NCBI GenBank assembly: GCA_902538885.1
Contig: CACBGU010000007.1
Span: forward strand, 1 to 58,831
Length of the DNA stretch: 58,831 nucleotides
Direction: 5' to 3'
DNA from: an uncultured Pelagibacteraceae bacterium
GTDB taxonomy: Bacteria; Pseudomonadota; Alphaproteobacteria; Pelagibacterales; Pelagibacteraceae
The notes under the pieces: generated by a model
What the model was told of the DNA's origin: nothing
The model's database searches: none
Seen by the model: the letters and a program-made list of their open reading frames with translations, nothing else
Shown here: in pieces, positions 20,991 to 30,335 of the stretch
How the letters are laid out: every line of letters starts with the position of its first letter
Numbering within the stretch: position 1 is the first letter of the stretch
Position numbers and translations under genes: made by a program

Positions 20991-22001
20991 ATGGACGCCA
21001 CCATAGTACCGAAAATGCTAAAGCATTATCCGGTACTGCTAAATGAAATTATTAGCGTTATTTCCCCTCAACATGGTGGCACATTTATCGATTGTACCTT
21101 TGGTCAAGGTGGGTATTCCAAAAAAATTTTAGATTTTAAAAATACAAACGTAATAGCTCTAGATAGAGATATAGAGAGTGCAAAAATTGCCAATCAATTA
21201 AAAAAAAACTTTGAAGATAGATTTATTTTTAAAAATATTAAATTTAGTCAATTAAATAATTTAAAGCTTAAAAACGAAAACATAAGAGGAATAATTTTTG
21301 ATCTTGGTTATTCTTATACTCAAATTAAAGACCCACAAAAAGGATTATCATTTGAATCAGATGGCAAATTAAATATGCAGCTGGGTTTAAATAATTATTC
21401 AGCAGAGGATGCAATCAACAAACTTGACGAAAAAGAATTAGAAAAGATTTTTAAATTTTTTGGAGATGAAAAAGAAGCAAAATACATTGCACGAAATATC
21501 ACAAAAGAGAGATTAAAAAATAAAATTGATACAAAAAGTTTAGCTCAAATTATTGATAAATCAAAAAAAAGAAAAAATTTTAAATTACATAATGCGACTA
21601 AGGTTTTTCAAGCACTTAGAATATTTGTGAACAAAGAAATAAGCGAGTTAATTTATGGGCTTATTAATGCCGCTAAAGTCTTAAAAAAAGATGGAGTTTT
21701 GGGTGTAGTTACATTTCATTCGCTAGAGGATAAAATAGTAAAATATTTTTTTAAAAGTCTTTCTGAAAATAAAAGTATTTCACGATATAGCCCAGCTATA
21801 GAACAAGCAGATACACTGTTTAACTTAATTAAAAAAAAACCAATAACACCCTCAGATGAGGAGTTGAGTGAAAACCCACCATCTAGATCTGCCAAATTTA
21901 GATATGCGATTAAAAAAACAGATTTTTATAATTTCGATACCGATATAGAGGAGAAATTCAGAAATTACATTGAAATTGAAAATTATGGAGACAAACTGTG
22001 A
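20991..22001 (+). CDS. rsmH: 16S rRNA (cytosine-N4)-methyltransferase RsmH (MraW)
   Basis: A 336-residue SAM-dependent enzyme that methylates N4 of C1402 in 16S rRNA. The conserved start region [13 protein letters not shown] is followed by the SAM motif [37 protein letters not shown], the helical insert, and the late [14 protein letters not shown] and [10 protein letters not shown] motifs complete the family pattern. The ATG at 20991 gives an 8-residue lead (MDATIVPK). An in-frame ATG at 21015 starts closer to the conserved region but is buried in a hairpin. Neither has a clear ribosome binding site. Its end overlaps the ftsL start by 4 bases. Confidence 0.95.
   Translation: MDATIVPKMLKHYPVLLNEIISVISPQHGGTFIDCTFGQGGYSKKILDFKNTNVIALDRDIESAKIANQLKKNFEDRFIFKNIKFSQLNNLKLKNENIRGIIFDLGYSYTQIKDPQKGLSFESDGKLNMQLGLNNYSAEDAINKLDEKELEKIFKFFGDEKEAKYIARNITKERLKNKIDTKSLAQIIDKSKKRKNFKLHNATKVFQALRIFVNKEISELIYGLINAAKVLKKDGVLGVVTFHSLEDKIVKYFFKSLSENKSISRYSPAIEQADTLFNLIKKKPITPSDEELSENPPSRSAKFRYAIKKTDFYNFDTDIEEKFRNYIEIENYGDKL
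21005..21037 (+). promoter_or_regulatory. RNA hairpin over the start of rsmH
   Basis: AGTACCG at 21005-21011 pairs perfectly with CGGTACT at 21031-21037. Inside it AATGCT (21014-21019) pairs with AGCATT (21022-21027), separated by a small internal loop. No T-tract follows, so it is not an intrinsic terminator. It covers codons 5-16 of the long form of rsmH and sequesters the alternative ATG at 21015. Lying 33 bases after ftsZ, it could be an mRNA processing or stability element, or a translational brake on rsmH. Confidence 0.5.
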
Positions 22002-22303
22002 AAAAGTTTGCTTTAGCAGTACTGATTTTTTTTTTAATCCTATCAACTGCAATAATAAAAAATACCACCAAACAGATTGAAGATGAAATATTTACAATAA
22101 ATGAGAATATAAGAGTTTTAAAATCTGAATTTGAAAATGTATCCTTAGAGTATGATTATTTAAGTTCAGCAGAAAGATTACTTGAATATCAATCACAGTA
22201 TTTTGAGGATGAGTTAATTCAAAAAAATATAAACGACATAAAAATCTACAATATTTCAGATGATATAATTAAGATCAAAAATTTTAAAATTATTAAAGAA
22301 TAA
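21998..22303 (+). CDS. ftsL: Cell division protein FtsL
   Basis: A 101-residue bitopic membrane protein. One N-terminal membrane span (residues 4-21, [17 protein letters not shown]) is followed by a periplasmic coiled-coil-like stretch rich in Glu, Leu and Asn (about 25-75). The sequence is too divergent for a confident motif. Size, topology and position between rsmH and ftsI are those of FtsL, which works with FtsQ and FtsB to activate the FtsW-FtsI septal synthase. The GTG start at 21998 overlaps the rsmH stop and has GGAG just upstream. The end overlaps the ftsI start by one base. Confidence 0.82.
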   Translation: MKKFALAVLIFFLILSTAIIKNTTKQIEDEIFTINENIRVLKSEFENVSLEYDYLSSAERLLEYQSQYFEDELIQKNINDIKIYNISDDIIKIKNFKIIKE

Positions 22304-23994
22304 TGGCTGATAAAAAATCTAAATTAACGATAGAAGACTATAAAAGCGATTTTATATTTAAGAAAAAAGAGAGTGGATTAAATATTAAATTTAATCGTGT
22401 AGCTTTTATTTTTTTTGTTTTTTTTATTATATATTTAATTTTCACAATACACCTACTTCACCTTGGTTCACGAAAGAGTAAATTAGAAAAAATAAATAAT
22501 TTCCCTACATTTAAAAATCAGCTTTATCGAGCAGACATCATAGATATTAATGGAAATTATTTAGCTAAGACAGTTAAATCGATTGATATTGGTTTAAAAA
22601 CTTCAGATATAATCAATGAAAAAAAGTTACTTCTAAGTTTGAATATTATTTTTCCAGATAAAAATTTTGATGAAATCAAAAAAAAAATTAAAACTAAAAA
22701 ATTTTTTTATTTAGAGAAGAAAATTTCAGAGGAAAATTATGAAAAAATAATGAAATTAGGGGATAAATCTTTAGTTCCAGAAGAGAGAGTTTTAAGAATG
22801 TATCCACAAAAAAATCTTTTTAGTCATGTTTTAGGTCAGATAGATGATGAAAATAATGGTATTTCTGGATTAGAAAAATCGTTAAATGATGAACTTAGAA
22901 AATCAAAAGACTCAATTAAACTTACATTAGATAAAGATATTCAATTTTTAATTAGAAAAGAATTAATTAAATATCAGGAAATTTTTAAAAGCAAAGGTAG
23001 TGCAGCTATTTTAATGGATGTTAATAATGGCAATATTTTATCATTAGTTTCTTTGCCAGATTTTAATCCAAATGAAAGACAAAATATTACAGATGTAAAT
23101 TATATTAACAGGGTAACTAAAGGAACATATGAACTTGGGTCAGTATTTAAAGCATTTACTTTTGCTAGCGCCTTAAATGAAAAGGTAATTGAACCAGAGA
23201 CTGAATTTTTAGATTTACCCAAATCAATTAAATGTGACAAATACAGAATAGGTGAGTACGACAATGAAATACCATCAGATTTAACTGCAGAGCAAATTTT
23301 AGTTAGATCTGGAAATATAGGATCAGTAAAAATTGCCCAAAGAGTTGGCTCAGAAAAATTTAAATTATTTTTAGAAAAAGTTGGCGTGTTAAGTGATATT
23401 GATTTTGATATTGAAGAAGTTGCTCCTCAAAAAAATTATGATTTTGGAAAATGCAGATTGGCTACAGCTTCTTTTGGACATGGAATAGCAACTACAATTC
23501 TTCAATTAGCAAAAGGTTATTCTGTTTTATCAAATGGTGGTTATGAAATTAAGCCAACATTAATTTACAAAGAAAACAATTTTAAAAAAAAAAATGAAAG
23601 AATATTAAAAAGAGGTATTTCAGAACAAGTTGTTGGCGCTTTAAGAAAAATTGTAAATACTGAGGAAGGGACAGCTAAATTTGCAGATGTTAAAAATTAT
23701 GAGGTTGGAGGAAAAACAGGAACTGCTGATCAACCTGAGGGAGGAGCATATTCTGAGGCAAAAATAAATACTTTTGCTTCGATTTTTCCCACGTCAAATC
23801 CACAATTTGTTTTTGTTGTAATGTTAGATACTCCAAAAAAATCTAAAGATTATTACTATAAGTATAGACATCGAAAAGGAGGGTGGAAAGGTACACTTTA
23901 TAATACTGCTGGCTGGACCTCAGTAGAGGTAGCTGGAAAAGTTATAGATAAAATTGGGCCTATTTTAGCCACAAAATATATAGAGGTTAATTAG
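22303..23994 (+). CDS. ftsI: Peptidoglycan transpeptidase FtsI (PBP3)
   Basis: A 563-residue class B penicillin-binding protein that crosslinks septal peptidoglycan. It has a cytoplasmic tail, one membrane span (about 32-50), the pedestal domain (RADIIDINGNYLAKTVKS) and the transpeptidase domain. The active-site serine and lysine are Ser280 and Lys283 (GSVFK), the SxN motif is Ser336-Gly-Asn338, and the KTG motif is at 471-473. All catalytic motifs are intact. It is coupled to ftsL and followed by the murE-murF fusion after two bases. Confidence 0.96.
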   Translation: MADKKSKLTIEDYKSDFIFKKKESGLNIKFNRVAFIFFVFFIIYLIFTIHLLHLGSRKSKLEKINNFPTFKNQLYRADIIDINGNYLAKTVKSIDIGLKTSDIINEKKLLLSLNIIFPDKNFDEIKKKIKTKKFFYLEKKISEENYEKIMKLGDKSLVPEERVLRMYPQKNLFSHVLGQIDDENNGISGLEKSLNDELRKSKDSIKLTLDKDIQFLIRKELIKYQEIFKSKGSAAILMDVNNGNILSLVSLPDFNPNERQNITDVNYINRVTKGTYELGSVFKAFTFASALNEKVIEPETEFLDLPKSIKCDKYRIGEYDNEIPSDLTAEQILVRSGNIGSVKIAQRVGSEKFKLFLEKVGVLSDIDFDIEEVAPQKNYDFGKCRLATASFGHGIATTILQLAKGYSVLSNGGYEIKPTLIYKENNFKKKNERILKRGISEQVVGALRKIVNTEEGTAKFADVKNYEVGGKTGTADQPEGGAYSEAKINTFASIFPTSNPQFVFVVMLDTPKKSKDYYYKYRHRKGGWKGTLYNTAGWTSVEVAGKVIDKIGPILATKYIEVN

Positions 23995-23996
23995 AA

Positions 23997-26840
23997 ATGC
24001 TTCTAGGAAACTATTTTCATAACATAAATAAAAAATATAAAAATTTTTCTTTTTCAGGAATTTCGTTTGACACAAAGAGTGTTAAAAAAAATAATATTTT
24101 TTTTGCAATTAAAGGAAATAATATCGATGGAAATAAATTTATTCCGAAAGCAATTAAAAAAGGATCTAAAATTATTGTAACTGAAAACAAACCAAATCAA
24201 TTACAAAATGGTATTTTGTATATTAATACAAAGAATATAAGAAAATTATTAGCTGAAACTGCTTTTAAAATTTACAATAAAAAACCAAAAAATTTAATCG
24301 CAGTTACAGGTACAAATGGAAAATCATCAGTTGCAGATTTTTATTATCAAATATTAAAATTAAATCATAAAAAGGCTGCATCAATTGGCACATTAGGTGT
24401 TAAATCAAAAAGCATTAATTTGAGTTTATCTAATACCACAATAGATCCAATCAAATTGGCTAAAATATTAAGCAAGTTAAAAAACCAAAAAATAGAAAAT
24501 GTAATTATGGAAGCTTCAAGTCATGGTTTAAAGCAAAATAGACTAGATGGTTTAAAGTTTAATTCAGGTATATTTACCAATCTATCCCAGGATCATCTTG
24601 ATTATCATAAAAATTTAAAAAATTATTTAAAAGCAAAACTTTATTTATTTGAAAACCTAATCTCAAAAAGAGGAAATGTAATCACAGATCAATTAATACC
24701 TGAGTTTAAAAACATAAAAAAAATTGCAATAAAAAAGAAATTAAAATTGCATACACTTAATGATGAGAAAAATAATCTAGAGCTTTTAACTCATAACTTT
24801 AAAGGAGAAGGTCAATTTCTTAGAATTAAATTAAATAGCTCAATAAGGGATATAAATTTAAATTTAATTGGAAAAATACAATTAAAAAATGTTTTGATGG
24901 CAATAATTGCAGCAAAATATAGCGGTATTAGTTTAGATAAAATTTTAAATATAATTCCAAAATTGAAACCAGTTGAAGGAAGATTTGAAAAAGTAGGTAA
25001 AATTAAAAATCAATCAAAAGTAATTCTCGATTATGCTCATACGCCTGATGCTTTAAAAACGTGTCTTTTAAATCTTAGAGAACAATTTCCTAATAAAGCA
25101 ATCACAGTGTTATTTGGGTGTGGCGGAAATAGAGATCAAAATAAAAGATCAAAAATGGGTAAAGTAGCTAGTGACTTTTCAGACAGCATAATTCTTACAA
25201 ATGATAACCCTAGATTTGAAAATCCTCAAAAAATAAGAAGAGATATAAAAAAAGGTATAAAAAAAAAAAGAATTACTGAAATTGCTAATAGAGCAATAGC
25301 AATAAAACAATCTATTCATAATTTGAATTCAGGTGATATTTTGTTAGTCGCTGGAAAGGGCCATGAGAAAACGCAAGATATTGGAAATAAGAAAATTTTC
25401 TTTTCTGATAGAAAAGTAATTTTAAATGCTATTAAGAATAAAAATAATAACCTATCAAATAATTTAAAATTAAATGTGATTAAAGAGGCAGTTAAAATTA
25501 AAAAATTATCTCCCTCTACATCTTTAAAAACAGCAAGAATTAATTCTCAAGAAGTTACTAAAAACGATATTTTTTTTGCTATTAGAGGAAAAAAAAATGA
25601 TGGTAATAAATATGTTGCACAATCATTCAAGAGAAAAGCATCGTTAGCTGTAGTAAACAAAATCCAAAATAACTTAAATAAAAATCGTCAGATTAAAGTA
25701 AAAAATACTTTAAAGTTCCTAACAGATATTTCGAAAACTTTTAGAAAAAGTATTGATACAAATATTATAGCGATTACAGGTAGTTGTGGCAAAACCACAC
25801 TTAAAGAATTGCTAGGCAATGTATTAAGTAAAATTTCAAAAACAAGTATTTCTCCAAAATCTTATAACAATAAATTTGGAGTTCCTTTGAGTCTTTTTAA
25901 TTTAAAACAAAATGATGAATTTGGAATTTTAGAAGTTGGAATGGATAAAAAAGGTGAAATTGATTATTTATCAAAAATAATAGAACCAGATGTTGGAGTA
26001 ATAACAAATATAAATTATGCACATGCTAAAAATTTTAAAAATATCAAACAGATTGCTTTGGCAAAATCTGAAATTATTAACAATATTAAACCGTATGGTT
26101 ATATTGTATTGAATGCAGATGACAACTTTTTTCAATTGCATAAAAATATTGCCAAAGAAAATAAAATTAATGTAGTTTCTTTTGGTATTAAAAATAACAA
26201 AGCAGATATTAAATTACTTAATACAAAGACTTTTGGAAAAAAATTTAAAATTAATATTCAGTTAAATAATAAAAAAAAGTATTTCATATTATCAAACGAT
26301 TTTCAAAACAATATATATAATACACTTTCTGCCTTATCAGTTATTAGTATTTATAAAAATATATTTAAACTTAAAGAAAATATTTTTCTTAATTTTAGAA
26401 TTCCAGGAGGAAGGGGAGACCATTCTATAGTAAAAATTAATAATAAAAAAATTAATTTAATTGATCAAAGTTATAATTCAAATCCCCTATCACTAAAATC
26501 ATCAATAAAAAATTTTGATAAAATAAACTCAAAAAAATCAAATAAATATTTACTAATTGGTGACATGTTAGAGCTGGGTCGTCATTCTAAAAAACTTCAT
26601 AAATCTATTGCTCCAATAATTAATCAAACCAAGATAGATAAGGTATTTGTAAAAGGTAAAATGGCATCTATAATATTTGATAGTATCTCAAAAGCTAAAA
26701 AAGGCCGGATTTTATCAAACAAATCTCAAATTATTGAATTGATCAGAAAAGATTTAAATAATAATGATTATTTAATGATTAAAGCCTCACTTGCGACAGG
26801 ATTCAACGACATAGTAAAAGACCTGAAAGGATTGCATTAA
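23997..26840 (+). CDS. murE-murF: Fused MurE-MurF bifunctional ligase
   Basis: A single 947-residue frame carrying two complete Mur ligases. Residues 1 to about 485 are MurE: FDTKSVKKNNIFFAIKG, ATP loop VTGTNGKSS (103-111), DYAHTPDAL, and Asp403-Asn-Pro-Arg406, the signature for meso-diaminopimelate as substrate. VAGKGHEKTQ closes the MurE part. Residues about 495-947 are MurF: NDIFFAIRGKKNDGN, ATP loop ITGSCGKTT (593-601), LEVGMDKKGEIDYL, DQSYNSNP and LIGDMLELG. MurE adds meso-DAP to UDP-MurNAc-dipeptide and MurF then adds D-Ala-D-Ala, so the fusion joins consecutive steps. No internal stop or separate murF start is evident. Confidence 0.95.
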   Translation: MLLGNYFHNINKKYKNFSFSGISFDTKSVKKNNIFFAIKGNNIDGNKFIPKAIKKGSKIIVTENKPNQLQNGILYINTKNIRKLLAETAFKIYNKKPKNLIAVTGTNGKSSVADFYYQILKLNHKKAASIGTLGVKSKSINLSLSNTTIDPIKLAKILSKLKNQKIENVIMEASSHGLKQNRLDGLKFNSGIFTNLSQDHLDYHKNLKNYLKAKLYLFENLISKRGNVITDQLIPEFKNIKKIAIKKKLKLHTLNDEKNNLELLTHNFKGEGQFLRIKLNSSIRDINLNLIGKIQLKNVLMAIIAAKYSGISLDKILNIIPKLKPVEGRFEKVGKIKNQSKVILDYAHTPDALKTCLLNLREQFPNKAITVLFGCGGNRDQNKRSKMGKVASDFSDSIILTNDNPRFENPQKIRRDIKKGIKKKRITEIANRAIAIKQSIHNLNSGDILLVAGKGHEKTQDIGNKKIFFSDRKVILNAIKNKNNNLSNNLKLNVIKEAVKIKKLSPSTSLKTARINSQEVTKNDIFFAIRGKKNDGNKYVAQSFKRKASLAVVNKIQNNLNKNRQIKVKNTLKFLTDISKTFRKSIDTNIIAITGSCGKTTLKELLGNVLSKISKTSISPKSYNNKFGVPLSLFNLKQNDEFGILEVGMDKKGEIDYLSKIIEPDVGVITNINYAHAKNFKNIKQIALAKSEIINNIKPYGYIVLNADDNFFQLHKNIAKENKINVVSFGIKNNKADIKLLNTKTFGKKFKINIQLNNKKKYFILSNDFQNNIYNTLSALSVISIYKNIFKLKENIFLNFRIPGGRGDHSIVKINNKKINLIDQSYNSNPLSLKSSIKNFDKINSKKSNKYLLIGDMLELGRHSKKLHKSIAPIINQTKIDKVFVKGKMASIIFDSISKAKKGRILSNKSQIIELIRKDLNNNDYLMIKASLATGFNDIVKDLKGLH

Positions 26841-27926
26841 ATGCTATATCAATTTTTATTAAATTTTGTTGATACTTTTAGTTTTTTAAATGTATTTAAA
26901 TATTTAACTTTTAGAACTGGTTTATCTTTTTTCACCTCATTGGTTATTGTGCTAATTATTGGGGGTCCTTTTATTAAATTTTTTTCAAGTCAAAAAATTT
27001 TAAATCCAATACGGGACGATGGACCTGAAGATCATATAATTAAAAAAATTGGTACACCAACAATGGGAGGTTTGATAATTTTATTTGGTTTGTTGGTATC
27101 AGTAATATTTTGGGCTGATTTATCAAATATTAATATTTTATTTTGTATCTACATAGCAATTACTTTTGGTTTATTGGGGGCATATGATGACTTTAAGAAG
27201 ATTAAATACAGCAACTCATCTGGAATTTCTTCAAAATTTAAAATAATTTCACAAATAATATTTTCAATTATTGGTGTAAGTTTTTTTGTTTACTTAAACG
27301 ATTATCAAGATTTAAATAATTTATACTTTCCATTTTTTAAAAATTTAATCATAAACCTTGGATGGTTTTTTATACCATTTGCAATATTCGTAATTATTGG
27401 TTCGTCAAATGCTGTTAACCTTACAGATGGATTAGATGGTCTAGCAACTGTGCCTGTAATATTAGTTGCAGCATGTTTTGCTTTTATAAGTTATGTTACT
27501 GGAAACATCGTATTTTCAAATTATTTACAAATTCCCTATATAGAAGGAACTGGTGAAGTATCAATTTTTTGTGGTGCAATTATTGGCTCTTGTTTAGGTT
27601 TCTTATGGTTTAATGCTCCACCTGCTAAAATTTTTATGGGCGACACAGGCTCATTATCTCTTGGAGGATCCTTAGGTGCAGTAGGAATTATCACAAAGCA
27701 TGAGATTGTTTTAGCTATTACTGGTGGACTTTTTGTACTAGAGGCAGTTTCAGTAATGGTTCAGGTAATTTCGTTTAAACTTACTGGAAAAAGAATTTTT
27801 AGAATGGCGCCTATTCATCATCATTTTGAGAAAAAGGGATGGCCAGAATCTACAGTTGTAATTAGGTTTTGGATTATCTCCATCATCCTAGCAATGATTG
27901 GTTTAGCTACCTTAAAATTAAGATAA
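26841..27926 (+). CDS. mraY: Phospho-N-acetylmuramoyl-pentapeptide transferase MraY
   Basis: A 361-residue integral membrane enzyme that moves phospho-MurNAc-pentapeptide from UDP to undecaprenyl phosphate, making lipid I. About ten hydrophobic segments are visible. Family motifs are TPTMGG near residue 72, GAYDDFKK (the aspartates), SNAVNLTDGLDGLA, FMGDTGSLSLGG and MAPIHHHFEKKGWPE. The start follows directly on the murE-murF stop (no gap), and the stop overlaps the murD start (TAATG). Confidence 0.97.
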   Translation: MLYQFLLNFVDTFSFLNVFKYLTFRTGLSFFTSLVIVLIIGGPFIKFFSSQKILNPIRDDGPEDHIIKKIGTPTMGGLIILFGLLVSVIFWADLSNINILFCIYIAITFGLLGAYDDFKKIKYSNSSGISSKFKIISQIIFSIIGVSFFVYLNDYQDLNNLYFPFFKNLIINLGWFFIPFAIFVIIGSSNAVNLTDGLDGLATVPVILVAACFAFISYVTGNIVFSNYLQIPYIEGTGEVSIFCGAIIGSCLGFLWFNAPPAKIFMGDTGSLSLGGSLGAVGIITKHEIVLAITGGLFVLEAVSVMVQVISFKLTGKRIFRMAPIHHHFEKKGWPESTVVIRFWIISIILAMIGLATLKLR

Positions 27927-29224
27927 TGAAAATATATAATAATTTTTTTTTAAGAAAAAAAATATTAATTTATGGTTTAGGCAAGAGTGGAATTTCATCC
28001 TATAAATTCTTAAAAAATAAGTCTGATGTGTATTTATTTGATGATAATCAAATAAATAATTTAAAATTCAAAAAAAAAATAATTAGATACGAACAAATTC
28101 AAAAAATAAATTTTGATAGAATTATTGTTAGTCCTGGAATTGATATCACAAATTGTAAATTATCAAAATTTTTAAAGAAAAATTTTAAAAAAATTCATAC
28201 CGACCTTGATGTATTGTTTTCATTTTATAACAATGAAAGTATTACGATTACTGGAACTAACGGTAAATCTACAACTGCAAAAATTTTACATGATGCTTTA
28301 ATCGATCAAAAAAGAGACTCAAGACTTATTGGGAATATTGGTAATCCAGCATTATCAGAAAAAAATATTACAAAAAAAACAATCTTTGTAATAGAGGCTT
28401 CTTCTTATCAGTTAGAATACAGTAGCGTATTTAGATCAAAATATGCGATAATTTTAAACATAACTGCAGACCACATTGAAAGACATAAAAGTTTAAAGAA
28501 TTATGTGAATGCAAAATTTAAATTGTTAAAATCTCAAATAAGAGGATCTTTTGCATATGTAAAAAAAGAGGATGAACTAATAACTAAGAAATTAAATAAA
28601 AATAAATATAATTCAAAAATCTACAGAGTACAGACTTCAAGTATAGATAAAAAGTTTAATAAAATTACTAATAAATATTTTTTATCTGATGGCAATAAAG
28701 AAAATTTATCATTTATATTAAAAATTGCTCCAAGATTAAAACTTAATTACAAAAAATTAATTAAAACTATTAATAAATTTAAAGGCCTAGATTTCAGACA
28801 ACAAATTATATTTGATAAAAAAAATCTCACAATAATTAACGACTCTAAATCCACAAGTTTTGCTTCCTCGGAAAATATATTAAAAAATTTAAATCACGCA
28901 TATTGGATCTTAGGAGGAATTCCCAAAAAAGGAGATAAATTTAAACTATCAAAAATAAAGTGTGAAAATATCAAAGCTTATATTTTTGGATCATATCATA
29001 GACAATTTATAAAAATTTTAAAAAATAAATTAAAAATTAAAAATTTTGAAAATTTAAAAGAAACTCTTAAAGTTATTTTTTCAGAAATTAATATTCAACA
29101 ATCAAAAAAAAATATTATTTTTTTCAGTCCAGCTGGAGCTTCATTCGATAGTTTCAAAAATTTTGAAGATAGAGGGTATTATTTCAATCAGATAATTAAA
29201 AAATATATAAATGCAAAGCGATAG
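27926..29224 (+). CDS. murD: UDP-N-acetylmuramoyl-L-alanine--D-glutamate ligase MurD
   Basis: A 432-residue Mur ligase that adds D-glutamate to UDP-MurNAc-L-Ala. The N-terminal UDP-binding Rossmann part is ILIYGLGKSGISSYKFL. The ATP loop is ITGTNGKSTT, followed by VIEASSYQLEY, NITADHIERH, INDSKSTSFASS and WILGGIPKKGD, all in MurD order. The frame is open further upstream inside mraY, but the ATG at 27926 overlapping the mraY stop is the natural start. The end overlaps ftsW by 14 bases. Confidence 0.94.
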   Translation: MKIYNNFFLRKKILIYGLGKSGISSYKFLKNKSDVYLFDDNQINNLKFKKKIIRYEQIQKINFDRIIVSPGIDITNCKLSKFLKKNFKKIHTDLDVLFSFYNNESITITGTNGKSTTAKILHDALIDQKRDSRLIGNIGNPALSEKNITKKTIFVIEASSYQLEYSSVFRSKYAIILNITADHIERHKSLKNYVNAKFKLLKSQIRGSFAYVKKEDELITKKLNKNKYNSKIYRVQTSSIDKKFNKITNKYFLSDGNKENLSFILKIAPRLKLNYKKLIKTINKFKGLDFRQQIIFDKKNLTIINDSKSTSFASSENILKNLNHAYWILGGIPKKGDKFKLSKIKCENIKAYIFGSYHRQFIKILKNKLKIKNFENLKETLKVIFSEINIQQSKKNIIFFSPAGASFDSFKNFEDRGYYFNQIIKKYINAKR

Positions 29225-30332
29225 TATTGTTTACAAATTTTATTATCAGTGGTGGAAAAACATAGATAAATCTATTTTTTTATTAATAAGTTTATTATTT
29301 ATTATTGGATTATTTTTTTCTTTAGTTTCAACTTCTCTAATAGCTTCTGATAAGTTAGATACCAACAGTTATTTCTTCTTTTTTAAACATTTGATTTATG
29401 TGTTAATTGGAATATCTCTTATTTTTATATTTTCATCATTAAATTCAGATCAATTATATAAATACTCTATTATTCTTTTTTTTGTTTCACTTATTTCTTT
29501 ATTTTTAGTTCCATTCATTGGTGTTGAAGTTAAAGGTTCTAAAAGATGGGTAGACTTATTTTTTTTACCAAGATTTCAGCCCATAGAAATTCTAAAACCA
29601 TTTTTGATAATAATTTTAGCAACTATTCTATGTGATATAAAATCAAATATTTTATTTAAGTATTTGATATCTATTTTTTTGATATCTTTCATTTCTATAT
29701 TGTTAATAGCTCAACCAGATATCGGCCAAACTTTATTAGTGATATTTTGTTGGGCAGTTCTAATCTTCACATCAGGAATTAATATATATATTCTTTTAGC
29801 AATATTTATTGCTGGTGCGTCTTTGCTTACTTATCTTATTATTTATGTTCCAAGGTTTGATTATATTCAAGGACGTATTTTTTCATTTTTTAATAGAGAA
29901 ACTGGTACTCATAACTTCCAATCTGATAAAGCAATAGAGTCAATTACAAGTGGAGGCTTTTTTGGAAAAGGTATAGGTGAAGGAGTTCTTAAAAATAGAG
30001 TTCCCGAAGCTCATACTGACTATATTATTTCAGTAATTTCTGAAGAGTTTGGTGTTGTTGCCATAATGTTAATATTATTATTGTTTTTGATCTTAATTTA
30101 TATGGTTTTTAAAAAAATAAACTTTGAGACAAATGATAAAGTTAAACTTATTTTAATAGGATCAATTAGTTTAATATTAATGCAGGCCACAATTCATATT
30201 GGAGTTAATATAAGATTATTTCCAACTACTGGAATGACATTACCTTTTTTAAGTTATGGTGGTTCATCGATAATAAGCACGTCAATATTAGGTGGAATAA
30301 TTTTAAATTTAACAAAAAGAAAAATAACTTAA
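29211..30332 (+). CDS. ftsW: Septal peptidoglycan glycosyltransferase FtsW
   Basis: A 373-residue SEDS-family polytopic membrane protein with about ten membrane spans. It polymerises lipid II at the septum together with FtsI. Typical motifs are GVEVKGSKRWVDL, RFQPIEILKPF (the usual PSE is replaced by PIE), AQPDIGQTLLV, GKGIGEGVLK, the catalytic-loop region PEAHTDYIISVISEEFG and the C-terminal PTTGMTLPFLSYGGSS. Position between murD and murG in the dcw cluster argues for FtsW over RodA. It starts 14 bases inside murD. Confidence 0.95.
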   Translation: MQSDSIVYKFYYQWWKNIDKSIFLLISLLFIIGLFFSLVSTSLIASDKLDTNSYFFFFKHLIYVLIGISLIFIFSSLNSDQLYKYSIILFFVSLISLFLVPFIGVEVKGSKRWVDLFFLPRFQPIEILKPFLIIILATILCDIKSNILFKYLISIFLISFISILLIAQPDIGQTLLVIFCWAVLIFTSGINIYILLAIFIAGASLLTYLIIYVPRFDYIQGRIFSFFNRETGTHNFQSDKAIESITSGGFFGKGIGEGVLKNRVPEAHTDYIISVISEEFGVVAIMLILLLFLILIYMVFKKINFETNDKVKLILIGSISLILMQATIHIGVNIRLFPTTGMTLPFLSYGGSSIISTSILGGIILNLTKRKIT

Positions 30333-30335
30333 TAA

